DNA from: JADJTT01 sp049306275
Lineage (GTDB): Bacteria > Bacteroidota > Bacteroidia > Chitinophagales > Saprospiraceae
Length of the DNA: 64,000 bases
NCBI GenBank assembly: GCA_049306275.1
Contig: JBAQQB010000132.1
Coordinates: 1 to 64,000, forward strand
Reading direction: 5' to 3'
Shown here: piece by piece, positions 43,952 to 51,703 of the stretch
How positions within the stretch are numbered: position 1 is the stretch's first letter
Layout of the letters: each line of letters begins with the position of its first letter
The notes under the pieces: model-generated
Seen by the model: the letters and a program-made list of their open reading frames with translations, nothing else
What the model was told of the DNA's origin: nothing
Database searches by the model: none
Position numbers and translations under genes: made by a program

Positions 43952-44533
43952 ATGAAATTCCTCATCATTCCCGTTCTCATTCTATTTGCCATCGCCTGCC
44001 AGCCTGGAGGCTCAAGCGAATCAGGCGATGCCATGGGCGCTTCGCCCGACACGACCCAGACTGCTCCCGCATACGCCATCCAGGTGCTCAACGCCGACCT
44101 GCCCAGTCCCCGCAAGGAGATGAAAGGCGCCATCGATTCGATGGAGATCACCGTCAATTACGGCAGCCCTTCGGCCCGCGGCCGCGAGATATGGGGCGGT
44201 CTGGTGCCCTACGGCGAGGTATGGCGTTCGGGCGCCAACGAGGCCACGGCCATCACTTTCCCCGCCGACGTGCTGATCCAGGGACAGGAGCTGAAAGCTG
44301 GCAAATATGGCCTGTTCACCATCCCTACTCCGGAACAGTGGACGGTCATTTTCAATACCGTAGCCGACCAGTGGGGCGCTTATGAGTACGACGAGACGAA
44401 AGACGCGCTGCGCGTCAACGTGGTCCCGGAGAAAGACGAAAATGCCGAAGAGCTAGATTACATCATCCGCGGCAACAAGGTGGTGCTGCGCTGGGATAAA
44501 CTCGCCGTGCCCTTCGAAATCGCAGTGAAATAA
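43952..44533 (+). CDS. DUF2911 lipoprotein
   Basis: 193 residues from the ATG at 43952; an upstream frame extension lacks a signal, whereas MKFLIIPVLILFAIACQ is a lipoprotein signal with lipobox IAC. The mature protein is a DUF2911 domain: MEITVNYGSPSARGREIWG, VPYGEVWRSGANEATAITF and KAGKYGLFTIPTPEQWTVIF. The family is widespread in Bacteroidota and has no established function. A low-complexity linker (GGSSESGDAMGASPDTTQ) tethers the domain to the membrane. The Nudix gene follows after 2 bp, so they are probably cotranscribed. Confidence 0.88.
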   Translation: MKFLIIPVLILFAIACQPGGSSESGDAMGASPDTTQTAPAYAIQVLNADLPSPRKEMKGAIDSMEITVNYGSPSARGREIWGGLVPYGEVWRSGANEATAITFPADVLIQGQELKAGKYGLFTIPTPEQWTVIFNTVADQWGAYEYDETKDALRVNVVPEKDENAEELDYIIRGNKVVLRWDKLAVPFEIAVK

Positions 44534-44535
44534 CC

Positions 44536-44928
44536 ATGATCCACGTCACCTGCGCCCTTATCGAACGGGAGGGGCTGGTGCTCGCCGCCCAGCGCAGCGG
44601 CTCGATGCGCCTGCCCTGGAAATGGGAGTTCCCCGGCGGCAAGCTCGAAGCCGGAGAAACCCTGGAAACATGCATCGTCAGGGAGATCAGGGAAGAGCTC
44701 GACCTCAGCGTCAGGGTCACCGGCGCGTTGACGGCTCGCACGCATATCAACAAAAAAGGGATGGAGGTCTGCCTTCATCCCTTTTTATGTGTGATCGAGG
44801 GAGGAGAAATGACCTTGAAAGAGCACGCCCAGATACGCTGGATCTCCCCCGGACAGTTCGAGGAGCTCGACTGGTCGGAGGCCGACATTCCCGTCTATCA
44901 GGAATACCTCACACTCCGCGGTAAATGA
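44536..44928 (+). CDS. MutT-like Nudix NTP pyrophosphohydrolase
   Basis: 130 residues. The Nudix box is intact: G-G-K-L-E-A-G-E at about 34-41 through REIREELDL (G-x5-E-x7-REUxEE-x-G-U form). The start, IHVTCALIEREGLVLAAQRS, and the RLPWKWEFPGGK lead-in match the MutT/8-oxo-dGTP or CTP pyrophosphohydrolase group that cleans the nucleotide pool. It lies 2 bp after the DUF2911 gene. Its 3' end overlaps the convergent queD by 20 bp. Length is normal. The preferred nucleotide is not determined. Confidence 0.9.
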   Translation: MIHVTCALIEREGLVLAAQRSGSMRLPWKWEFPGGKLEAGETLETCIVREIREELDLSVRVTGALTARTHINKKGMEVCLHPFLCVIEGGEMTLKEHAQIRWISPGQFEELDWSEADIPVYQEYLTLRGK

Positions 44929-45265
44929 CCCCGCTCGTAGGCGTTTCATACAACTCCACCCTGCTCAGCAGGGGCAGCGCCGGTTTGAGCTGGTTGTAGA
45001 TCCACATGGCCAGTTCCTCAGCCGTGGTGTTGGTCATGCCCGGGATATTGTTGAGTACCTGGTGGTCGAGTTGTTGTTCCAGCGGCTTCCAGGCCGCCTT
45101 GATGTCGGCAAAATCCATAACCCAGCCCAGCACGGGGTCGAGCGGCCCCTCGATGCAGAGGCGCACCCGGTAGGTGTGTCCGTGGAGATTCTTGCATTTA
45201 TGCGTGTCTGGCACATTGGGCAGGTAGTGCGCCGCGTCGAAGGTGAATTCTTTTAGTATTTCCAT
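44909..45265 (-). CDS. queD: 6-carboxy-5,6,7,8-tetrahydropterin synthase (QueD/PTPS family)
   Basis: 118 residues. Zinc ligands are H13 (FDAAHYLP), H28 and H30 (NLHGHTYRV); the catalytic cysteine is C24 (THKCKN). The C-terminal ELYETPTSGVIYRG supplies the pterin-binding glutamate. The C-x3-HGH arrangement fits QueD of the queuosine pathway (7,8-dihydroneopterin triphosphate to CPH4) rather than eukaryotic PTPS. No other queuosine genes are in the window. It overlaps the Nudix gene tail to tail, and its start is 70 bp from the divergent EAD-like gene. Confidence 0.92.
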   Translation of the reverse strand: MEILKEFTFDAAHYLPNVPDTHKCKNLHGHTYRVRLCIEGPLDPVLGWVMDFADIKAAWKPLEQQLDHQVLNNIPGMTNTTAEELAMWIYNQLKPALPLLSRVELYETPTSGVIYRGV

Positions 45266-45335
45266 GTTGCAAAATTCATTATTTTCACTGACTCAACATT
45301 CTAAAAAGACTTATCGACAGGAAACAATTTTCCCT

Positions 45336-45707
45336 ATGAATATTGATCAACCCCTTAAACAGAAGTTACAAGACCTTATTGCCCAGGCAAATGTATCCAA
45401 TGCCATTCTATTACTTTTGGAAAATCCTGCCTCCCCCTATTATCCGCAAGCCGTACTGATTTCTGCCAGATTCCACGAACTGGAGAATAAAGTTCACAAA
45501 AACCTATTGTCCCGTCAAGACGAACTGCTTGAGCGTGCACATATTGTCGATGATCTTTTGCACCTCATTACTTCTGACTCTTCAGGAAACAAGATTGAGC
45601 CCATAGCGCAACAGGATGCAACAAAGACCTCTGTGAGTGGAAACAACAATATTGTCATTTCCAATATAGAGGGCGCCCAAATCCACATCAATACTAAGGA
45701 ACAATAG
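45336..45707 (+). CDS. Small EAD-like (effector-associated domain, EAD11-type) protein with GNNNIV tail
   Basis: 123 residues from the ATG at 45336; the frame extends upstream but that part has no coding character. Residues about 1-85 form helices with the look of the effector-associated domain group (LKQKLQDLIAQANVSNAILL, VLISARFHELENKVHKNLLS, ERAHIVDDLLHLI), closest in my memory to EAD11, a death-like adaptor domain of bacterial conflict systems. The last ~25 residues (SVSGNNNIVISNIEGAQIHI) are a short beta-type tail. A related tail ends the third gene of the operon (VKGNDNIVMTDIKSSNIN). The next gene starts 16 bp downstream. EADs recruit effectors by like-to-like contacts, so this is probably the adaptor of the operon. 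The domain name is tentative. Confidence 0.65.
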   Translation: MNIDQPLKQKLQDLIAQANVSNAILLLLENPASPYYPQAVLISARFHELENKVHKNLLSRQDELLERAHIVDDLLHLITSDSSGNKIEPIAQQDATKTSVSGNNNIVISNIEGAQIHINTKEQ

Positions 45708-45723
45708 AAGTAAAGAGCTTACT

Positions 45724-47586
45724 ATGCCTCTTCGAAAAACTATTCAAGTCTCGTTGTTGTTATTGATGCTTTGGCCTGGGACTATAGGCATAAAAGCCCA
45801 GATTCAGCTCGAGTTGCGCAAGCCCGACAACACGCTTCTTCCCGAAGGAACCCATCTTCTCGTCCTCTATAAAAAAAGTGAAGGCAAGCAGGCTGCAAAT
45901 GCCGGCCTACTGCCCTCTCCAAAGGATTATACCGAACGCGTGTGGGATTACCTGAATGCCGAAGGAAAGACCAAAAAAATATACCCAACCTCTTCTTCTT
46001 CAGGGAAGTCAATTTTTGTCTTTGCCCTAACCCCTGACGACCAGCTCTTTTTCAGTTCTGACCACAAAACTGCTCCTCAGTTCAAAAATATAGTCAAGGG
46101 GTTAATTTGGGTAGAAGCAACGCAGGAAATATCTGAAGTCACTCAACTGGTAAGGCGCCTCCTGGGAAGCGAGATACAGTTAAAAGTGGAAACCACCACA
46201 GGAGATACCCTTCCTGCCGGATCAAAGATCCTGATCCATACCAAAGAAGGCGGAGCATCTTACAGGCTGGAAAAAGAACAGTTGCCTTCACCAACAACCG
46301 GGGTGTGGAGAGAAGACCGGCTTTCAAACGGGCAAATCAGCGAAGGAGGTTACCTGCCCAGCGCTTCTATTGGAAAATTGTACTTTATCTATGTAATTAC
46401 TCCTTCCGGTGAAGTTTTCTTTTCCAGCAGCCAGGATAGGGCACCCGTATTTGATCAGGTTGTAAGTGGAAGAATATTATTGAGCCCGCTTGAACCTTCG
46501 CACCCTGTTTTTTTTGCCGTAAAGGACGGGAGAACGGTCAATTTGCCTAAAATGGATGTTCCGCTGCAAGAATCGGTCATAGAGATCCAGGAAACAGATG
46601 ACTCCTTTAACTGGGATCCTGTTCCCAGGCTCGCAGTATGGCTGCTTTCAATTTGCCTCGTATTGGCAGGCTCTTTCCTAACTTACATTAACCCAACCCG
46701 CGGGCAATGGGGTTTAAGCCTATTAGGATTTTTAACCGCATTTTCGCTGGCATTATTGGTTCATATGGCCTTTGCAGAGCGATCACGCATGCTAATCCTG
46801 TTTTTTGGAAGTGGGCTGGTATTCGGAATATACCAGGCTCTAAGGAAGCGGGATAACAACCTGGTCAGAAATCTCCAATCTATCTATACCCCTGCAGCCG
46901 CAAGCCTGGGTTTCAGTTTTTTCTTCTTTGAACTCATCGAGGGAAAAGTAATGGAAGGAAATGCCCTGAGTAATTTGGGAGAACTTAATATCTGGCTGGC
47001 ATCCACTGTAGCCTTAGCCGCTGGCGCCTTTGTGTATGCCTTTTCGATGGGTTATCTGGCAAATGGAAAGGACTCCTCTGAAGTTAGATCCTTTACCTGG
47101 ATAAGCCTTCCTGTCTTTGCGGTTACCCTTATTGCCATTGATCCTTTTCAAGGTATGCCCATTGCCATCATCTTCCTGTTTATTGCTGCTTTTTCCTTCC
47201 TGTACCTATCATTGGCTGAATCCCGAACTTTAAAGAATTTTCAGATGACCTTGATTCTTTTGGTCTTGGGGTTCGGTTTGTTCGCCAATTTTTTTGTCTC
47301 CTTTTCCCTGATCTCCATAATCACGTATTGGGTCGTCGAAAGTTCTTTAACCAAAGAGGGACGATTAGCCAAATCACACTGGCAAAGTGCGCGTTTATTG
47401 GGATTGGGTGGCATGCTTTTTCATCTTATGGTATTCTATTCCTTCATCCTGCTGAAAATAAATCTGGAAGATTGGGATGTCCTACCCCTCGATCAGGTGT
47501 TTATGAATAGCTTGTTATTGGGCAGTATTGGCCTGTTTGCTTTTTCATGGGCCGGTTACTCACTATCACCAATTAATGACCACTAA
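45724..47586 (+). CDS. Uncharacterised polytopic membrane protein with duplicated extracytoplasmic domain
   Basis: 620 residues. Signal peptide (to about residue 26, IGIKAQ) is followed by two related extracytoplasmic modules, about 27-125 and 150-245. They end in the matching blocks LFFSSDHKTAPQF and VFFSSSQDRAPVF and each carry a LPSP motif (GLLPSPKDY, EQLPSPTTG). From about residue 305 to the C-terminus there are some ten hydrophobic helices (for example LAVWLLSICLVLAGSFLTYI). No enzyme motif or known family is recognised. It is the middle gene of a tight three-gene operon (16 bp after the EAD-like gene, 3 bp before the next), which suggests that the three proteins work together at the inner membrane. 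Moderately AT-rich relative to flanking genes. Confidence 0.75.
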   Translation: MPLRKTIQVSLLLLMLWPGTIGIKAQIQLELRKPDNTLLPEGTHLLVLYKKSEGKQAANAGLLPSPKDYTERVWDYLNAEGKTKKIYPTSSSSGKSIFVFALTPDDQLFFSSDHKTAPQFKNIVKGLIWVEATQEISEVTQLVRRLLGSEIQLKVETTTGDTLPAGSKILIHTKEGGASYRLEKEQLPSPTTGVWREDRLSNGQISEGGYLPSASIGKLYFIYVITPSGEVFFSSSQDRAPVFDQVVSGRILLSPLEPSHPVFFAVKDGRTVNLPKMDVPLQESVIEIQETDDSFNWDPVPRLAVWLLSICLVLAGSFLTYINPTRGQWGLSLLGFLTAFSLALLVHMAFAERSRMLILFFGSGLVFGIYQALRKRDNNLVRNLQSIYTPAAASLGFSFFFFELIEGKVMEGNALSNLGELNIWLASTVALAAGAFVYAFSMGYLANGKDSSEVRSFTWISLPVFAVTLIAIDPFQGMPIAIIFLFIAAFSFLYLSLAESRTLKNFQMTLILLVLGFGLFANFFVSFSLISIITYWVVESSLTKEGRLAKSHWQSARLLGLGGMLFHLMVFYSFILLKINLEDWDVLPLDQVFMNSLLLGSIGLFAFSWAGYSLSPINDH

Positions 47587-47589
47587 ATC

Positions 47590-48759
47590 ATGCCCAGGAT
47601 CAACCTTTCCTATGTTGTCGCCGCTTTATTTTCAGGACTAGTTTCTCCAATTGCAGGACAATCTCTTGAGATATCAGTGATTCCAAAAGGATCGGACACT
47701 TTTGCTATTGTTTGGGGACAAGTGCCCTCAGAGTGGAAGGCCCAAAGGTTAGAAATCTATGTCAGTGAATCTTTTTTGCATGAATTCCCGGAGGGTTCCG
47801 CCATCGATACCCTGACTGCGGATGCCCGCGGCTGGTATTTCCCAAAAAGAAAGGGAATACGCATTCTGGGAATGGACCTTCGCGATCCCAGATATGCCGG
47901 CGAAAAAAAGTATTGGACACCAGGAGAAGTCTACACCTTTGGGCTCCGGATACTATCACCGGATAGTCTCACGAGAAAACTCACTGAACGCAAGTTATAC
48001 GCTCATGTCGTGCCTTTCCAAACTGGAAGAACCCCTCCGCCCTCCCTGAAACGTACTGATATTCCTGGAACCAAAGTCATTTCTTATCTCCCCTCTTCTG
48101 CTCGGAACTTTATTAACAAGGATATTTTCCAACTCTACAACAGCCCGAATCACGAAAACATAAAAGGCAAAATCCTCAGCCTTGGGAAAACGGAGAACAC
48201 TTACGTCCTAGAGTTGAATACAGGCGACTTTGTCCTCTACCAGATGGAACCAAAGCGACCTTTCTTTCTCGGCAACTTTTTTGTTTTCTCCATTTTTCTT
48301 TCCTCTCTTTCCTTAGTAGTAATTGGCTTTGTGCTCCTTCAGCTTTTCATCAAATCCAGAAGTTCCGCATATGCAGTGCAACTTGAGGAGGCCGAAAGTG
48401 AAGAAGAACAACAGGAAATCTTAAGGAACCTTATTAACCATAAGAATTTTCCCATCTCAATACTCTTTACCTTATTAAACTACCGGAAGCCCAATCTTAA
48501 GGATGGAGATATATTCATTGATGCTCTTAGAAAAACCGTACGTCCCTTTCGGGTTTATCAAAAAGAAAAAATCCGGTTGGAGATTGAGCAATTGTTTCAA
48601 TCTGGTGAAATAGCCAGGATGCGGCGAGAAACCAGCATAAAGGGAAACACCTATGAAATTCATGTGAAAGGGAACGACAATATCGTAATGACTGACATTA
48701 AATCATCAAACATCAATACATCTCCAAAGCCACTTGATCCTACCGAGGGTAAAGAGTAA
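47590..48759 (+). CDS. Uncharacterised single-pass membrane protein with GNDNIV tail
   Basis: 389 residues. A signal peptide (to about residue 24, SPIAGQ), an extracytoplasmic beta-rich part (about 25-220), one transmembrane segment (about 226-250; FFVFSIFLSSLSLVVIGFVL) and a cytoplasmic part. The cytoplasmic part is helical (YAVQLEEAESEEEQQEILRN, FRVYQKEKIRLEIEQLFQSG) and ends in VKGNDNIVMTDIKSSNIN, which mirrors the tail of the EAD-like protein encoded first in the operon. The shared tail suggests that the two cytoplasmic parts meet, linking an outside signal to the EAD adaptor. No catalytic motif is seen. It starts 3 bp after the polytopic protein and closes the operon. Confidence 0.75.
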   Translation: MPRINLSYVVAALFSGLVSPIAGQSLEISVIPKGSDTFAIVWGQVPSEWKAQRLEIYVSESFLHEFPEGSAIDTLTADARGWYFPKRKGIRILGMDLRDPRYAGEKKYWTPGEVYTFGLRILSPDSLTRKLTERKLYAHVVPFQTGRTPPPSLKRTDIPGTKVISYLPSSARNFINKDIFQLYNSPNHENIKGKILSLGKTENTYVLELNTGDFVLYQMEPKRPFFLGNFFVFSIFLSSLSLVVIGFVLLQLFIKSRSSAYAVQLEEAESEEEQQEILRNLINHKNFPISILFTLLNYRKPNLKDGDIFIDALRKTVRPFRVYQKEKIRLEIEQLFQSGEIARMRRETSIKGNTYEIHVKGNDNIVMTDIKSSNINTSPKPLDPTEGKE

Positions 48760-48883
48760 CCTGCGTATTGGCAAAATTTCCTACTGGCATTTTCCAAAAT
48801 TTTTTCGTAAATTATTGGCCTGCAAAACATCCCTCCCTTGTTCTTGCCCGGCCCTTTCTGCGGTCATTCTAAACCTATCACCA

Positions 48884-49573
48884 ATGCGAAGGAAATTTTG
48901 TAATTTCTGTGTTCTCGTTCCCCTTTTTTTCCTTTTCAACGCCTGCAGCTTCCTGGAAAAAGCCACCAGCCACGCATTCGAAGACGGCATCTACCACTTA
49001 TCCGTACCCGGGCAGGCCGAGAGGCGCGTTTACGTCCTGGTGGAAGAAGACACCTTGGAATTGTTCGGCGTTCAAAAAAACGGCCAGCCAGATGCAAACC
49101 AAATTCTCTCTGGCTTATTGCCTGGCGACAGGTTGCGGAAAGCCTCCATGGACCTCGACCTGACCACTGCATTCTTCAAATTGCGGCCAGAACAACATCA
49201 GGTACCCTGGCAACTGAACTCCAATCTGAACGCCGCTATGTACACCGGTTTCCGTCAGGACTATTTCTCCCTTTCCCGTATAGAACGCCCACTCCGGCCT
49301 CCGGTCAGCACCTTCCGCCATTTTGGGTTCGACGCCGGGTTATTCCTTGGCATTGGATCGGCTCCTATGACCGGCTCGACTACTTTGACCCCGATTCCTT
49401 ATGATTATGACGGCATCATTTTCCAAATGGGCGCAGCAGCCTATGCAGGCATTGGAAACCTGGGAATCGGATTAGGCCTCGGGTTCGATTCTCTACTGGA
49501 TTCCAACCGGAAAAATTGGATTTATCACCAAAAACCATGGTTTGGCCTGTTTGTTGGGTTGGGGATTTTTTAA
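48884..49573 (+). CDS. Uncharacterised lipoprotein
   Basis: 229 residues from the ATG at 48884; the frame is open for 50 codons upstream, but MRRKFCNFCVLVPLFFLFNA followed by C is a lipoprotein signal and overlaps nothing else. The mature part begins SFLEKATSHAFEDGIYHL and has beta-strand patterns, including VYVLVEEDTLELFG. A C-terminal glycine-rich part (FGFDAGLFLGIGSAPM, GIGNLGIGLGLGFDSLLD) resembles small outer-membrane beta-barrel strands. No family is recognised. It follows the three-gene membrane operon after a 124-bp gap and may be independent. Confidence 0.7.
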   Translation: MRRKFCNFCVLVPLFFLFNACSFLEKATSHAFEDGIYHLSVPGQAERRVYVLVEEDTLELFGVQKNGQPDANQILSGLLPGDRLRKASMDLDLTTAFFKLRPEQHQVPWQLNSNLNAAMYTGFRQDYFSLSRIERPLRPPVSTFRHFGFDAGLFLGIGSAPMTGSTTLTPIPYDYDGIIFQMGAAAYAGIGNLGIGLGLGFDSLLDSNRKNWIYHQKPWFGLFVGLGIF

Positions 49574-49608
49574 AGAATTTGCCCGCCGAAGGGAAGGGAT
49601 TTTCTGTC

Positions 49609-49616
49609 TACCTTTG
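49609..49616 (+). promoter_or_regulatory. Promoter of the methyltransferase gene
   Basis: TACCTTTG is an exact TAnnTTTG match ending 5 bp before the ATG at 49622, predicting a nearly leaderless mRNA. Confidence 0.5.
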
Positions 49617-49621
49617 CCGCT

Positions 49622-50452
49622 ATGAACATGCGGAAGATTTATTACGCACTCCCCGCCTCATGGCGCTTCCTTGCACGGCGGCTTTTTTACCTGCCTGCCG
49701 ACTGGTGGGAATTGGCCACCGGCAAACGTTCGCCCATGCAGCCGCCCAAGGGTCTGGTATATACGGGCGGCGGCGATTTTATCAAAACAGGGACCCGGCT
49801 GTTGGAGCGTTTCGTGCGCCTTGGGCAAATCCAGCCCCATCACCAGGTGCTAGACATCGGCAGCGGTATTGGAAGGGCGGCAATACCGCTAACCGGTTAC
49901 CTCGACCAGCGCGGCGGCTACGAGGGCTTCGACGTGGTGGAGCTGGGCGTGCGCTGGTGCACCGAGCAGATCACCCGCCGCTATCCCAACTTCCGCTTCA
50001 CCTACGTGCCGCTGGCCAACGATCTCTACCGGGAAGATGGCAGCGATGCGGCTTCTTTCCGGTTTCCCTACGAAGACAACCACTTTGACTTTGCCATCGC
50101 CAACTCCCTTTTCACCCACATGCTGCCCGAAGAGGTCGGCAACTACCTCGGGGAGATCAGGCGGGTACTCAAGCCCGGCGGGAAGTGCTTCGCCTCCTTT
50201 TTTATCCTCAATGAAACCTCGAAAAAACTCATGGCAGAGCAGCCGGAGTTTCAGTTCCGGTACGACCACGGCCATTATTTTCTCTTCGATGAAAAAGTAA
50301 AATCGGCTAATGTGGGCTACGAGGAAGGTTTTCTGCAAAAAATGACCGAAGACAACGGGCTGCACATCGCCGGCACGTATTATGGTTTCTGGCCGGGGCG
50401 GCCTCAGCGGGAATGCGAGGACTTTCAGGATTTCCTGATCCTGCAAAAGTAA
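49622..50452 (+). CDS. Class I SAM-dependent methyltransferase
   Basis: 276 residues. Rossmann-type motif I VLDIGSGIGRAAIPL (near 77-91) binds SAM. GYEGFDVVELGVRWC is motif II, FDFAIANSLFTHMLPEEV is motif IV, and RRVLKPGGKCFASFFIL is the post-motif strand. The layout fits methyltransferase type 11/25 enzymes acting on small molecules or lipids; the substrate is not evident. The first ~55 residues are basic and aromatic, possibly a membrane-surface helix. The 3' end is 1 bp from the convergent HemN-like gene. Confidence 0.87.
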   Translation: MNMRKIYYALPASWRFLARRLFYLPADWWELATGKRSPMQPPKGLVYTGGGDFIKTGTRLLERFVRLGQIQPHHQVLDIGSGIGRAAIPLTGYLDQRGGYEGFDVVELGVRWCTEQITRRYPNFRFTYVPLANDLYREDGSDAASFRFPYEDNHFDFAIANSLFTHMLPEEVGNYLGEIRRVLKPGGKCFASFFILNETSKKLMAEQPEFQFRYDHGHYFLFDEKVKSANVGYEEGFLQKMTEDNGLHIAGTYYGFWPGRPQRECEDFQDFLILQK

Positions 50453-50453
50453 T

Positions 50454-51581
50454 CTACATGGCAGCCATTACGCGCTCCCACTCTTCTTTCCCCTTTTCGG
50501 TGACGATCAGGCCTTTGTCGGCATAGCGCTCAACGAGCCCTGCGGTTTCCAGGGGCGCCATTCTGTCCAGCGCGTCGAGCAGGCCCTGGCAGCAGAAATT
50601 GGGTTCTCCCCACTGCACCTCGCCCAGGCACCGCAGGTTGTGACGGTGCAGGCGCATTTTGCAGGCTTCCTGGGCCCAGACGATCCCGTTGGCGGGGGCC
50701 AGGCCGCCCTCCCTCAGCTTCTGCTGGTAGGTTTCGGGCACGACCTCGTTCTGGACCATGCCGTTCCAGGCATCGCTCCAGGCGCCGGCGCCCAGGCCCA
50801 GGCAGAGCCGCGAGAACCGTGGCATATAGCCCAGCAGGTTGAAGGACAGGTCGCCGGTTTCGGCAGCCTTGAAAATTGGGTCGTGAGAAAGAGCAAAACA
50901 GCCCGGTGCGATCTCCTGGTACCCGGCGGGCTCCAGCAACTGCCGCACTCCCTTTCTCATATCTGCAAAATGAGGCCCAGGCTCCAACCAATCTGCCCAT
51001 TCCGCCACATCGGGGCGGAGTTGGCGCAACTGCGGCAAGGCCACTGGTTGGCCAAGACGCATCAGAGCCCTGATTGAGTTGTAACCGATTTCCCGCGCTC
51101 TATCGGTGAGGGAAGCAATATCGTGATACGACCACTTCCCAGTGAGGTCGAGGCGGAGTTGCCGGAAGCCAAACACCCGAAACCGGACCAGTTCTTCCTC
51201 GGTAATCTGACCTGGAACCAGCTCCAACACTTTCACCCCCACCGACCAGTTGCGGAACGAACGCCTCAGTATTTCGAGCAATTCTTTCCATGCACCGCCC
51301 CCGCTCATCCAGAGCATCGACAGGCGGGGAGGAAGGAGAAAATGAACACGGTACAGTTCCCATTCCCTGATCAGGGACTGGATGTAGGCGGCGGGGTTCC
51401 AGCCGGGGCCTGCCGCGGAAGGCACCTGAATGTGGAGCACGATATCGGGCTGTTGGGCGAGCGCAGCATTCACGCGGTCCATCCACCAGTCAGCCGGCGG
51501 ATACGACCAGTATTCCACACCTTCCCGCAGGATCTCCTGCTCCGGGTCGATGAAAAAGGCCTTTTCCTGCACTTGTACCAT
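50454..51581 (-). CDS. HemN-like protein lacking the radical-SAM iron-sulfur cysteines
   Basis: 375 residues. The layout follows oxygen-independent coproporphyrinogen III dehydrogenase (HemN): an opening like EYWSYPPADWW, then VLHIQVPS where HemN has its HIPFC, SGGGAW for GGGTP, LELVPGQITEEELVRFRVFG, GFRQLRLDLTG and a C-terminal part with LSFNLLGYMPRFSRLCLGLG and NEVVPETYQQKLREGGL. The C-x3-C-x2-C cluster that binds [4Fe-4S] is absent, and no cysteine occurs before about residue 226, so it should not do radical chemistry. The frame is intact, arguing for a retained non-catalytic role such as haem handling. It diverges from ccoI, which fits haem supply to the cbb3 oxidase. Confidence 0.7.
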   Translation of the reverse strand: MVQVQEKAFFIDPEQEILREGVEYWSYPPADWWMDRVNAALAQQPDIVLHIQVPSAAGPGWNPAAYIQSLIREWELYRVHFLLPPRLSMLWMSGGGAWKELLEILRRSFRNWSVGVKVLELVPGQITEEELVRFRVFGFRQLRLDLTGKWSYHDIASLTDRAREIGYNSIRALMRLGQPVALPQLRQLRPDVAEWADWLEPGPHFADMRKGVRQLLEPAGYQEIAPGCFALSHDPIFKAAETGDLSFNLLGYMPRFSRLCLGLGAGAWSDAWNGMVQNEVVPETYQQKLREGGLAPANGIVWAQEACKMRLHRHNLRCLGEVQWGEPNFCCQGLLDALDRMAPLETAGLVERYADKGLIVTEKGKEEWERVMAAM

Positions 51582-51619
51582 TACAGCCGAAATGTACCCT
51601 CATTCTTTATTACCATGAA

Positions 51620-51686
51620 ATGACAAAAATCACTACCTTGAGTGATGAGGATCATATTCCCCCGCCCGGTCCGGGGAATATTTTTG
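51620..51686 (+). promoter_or_regulatory. FNR-type box and promoter of the cco operon
   Basis: TGACAAAAATCA (51621-51632) is a TGA-N6-TCA dyad of the CRP/FNR type, sharing all 12 bases with the box at 60660-60671. TATTTTTG (51679-51686) is an exact TAnnTTTG element 18 bp before the ATG at 51704. Both lie inside the longer reading frame that starts at 51620, which argues for the later start. Confidence 0.5.
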
Positions 51687-51703
51687 AAGCCAAATTTTCA
51701 AAA

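Noticed and set aside
49516..50088. 190-codon plus-strand frame overlapping the methyltransferase start
   Set aside because: Arginine- and proline-rich translation; a different frame from the methyltransferase, which has motifs I to VI.
51620..51703. 28-codon N-terminal extension of CcoI
   Set aside because: It would contain the FNR-type box and an exact TAnnTTTG promoter; CcoI homology begins only after the ATG at 51704.
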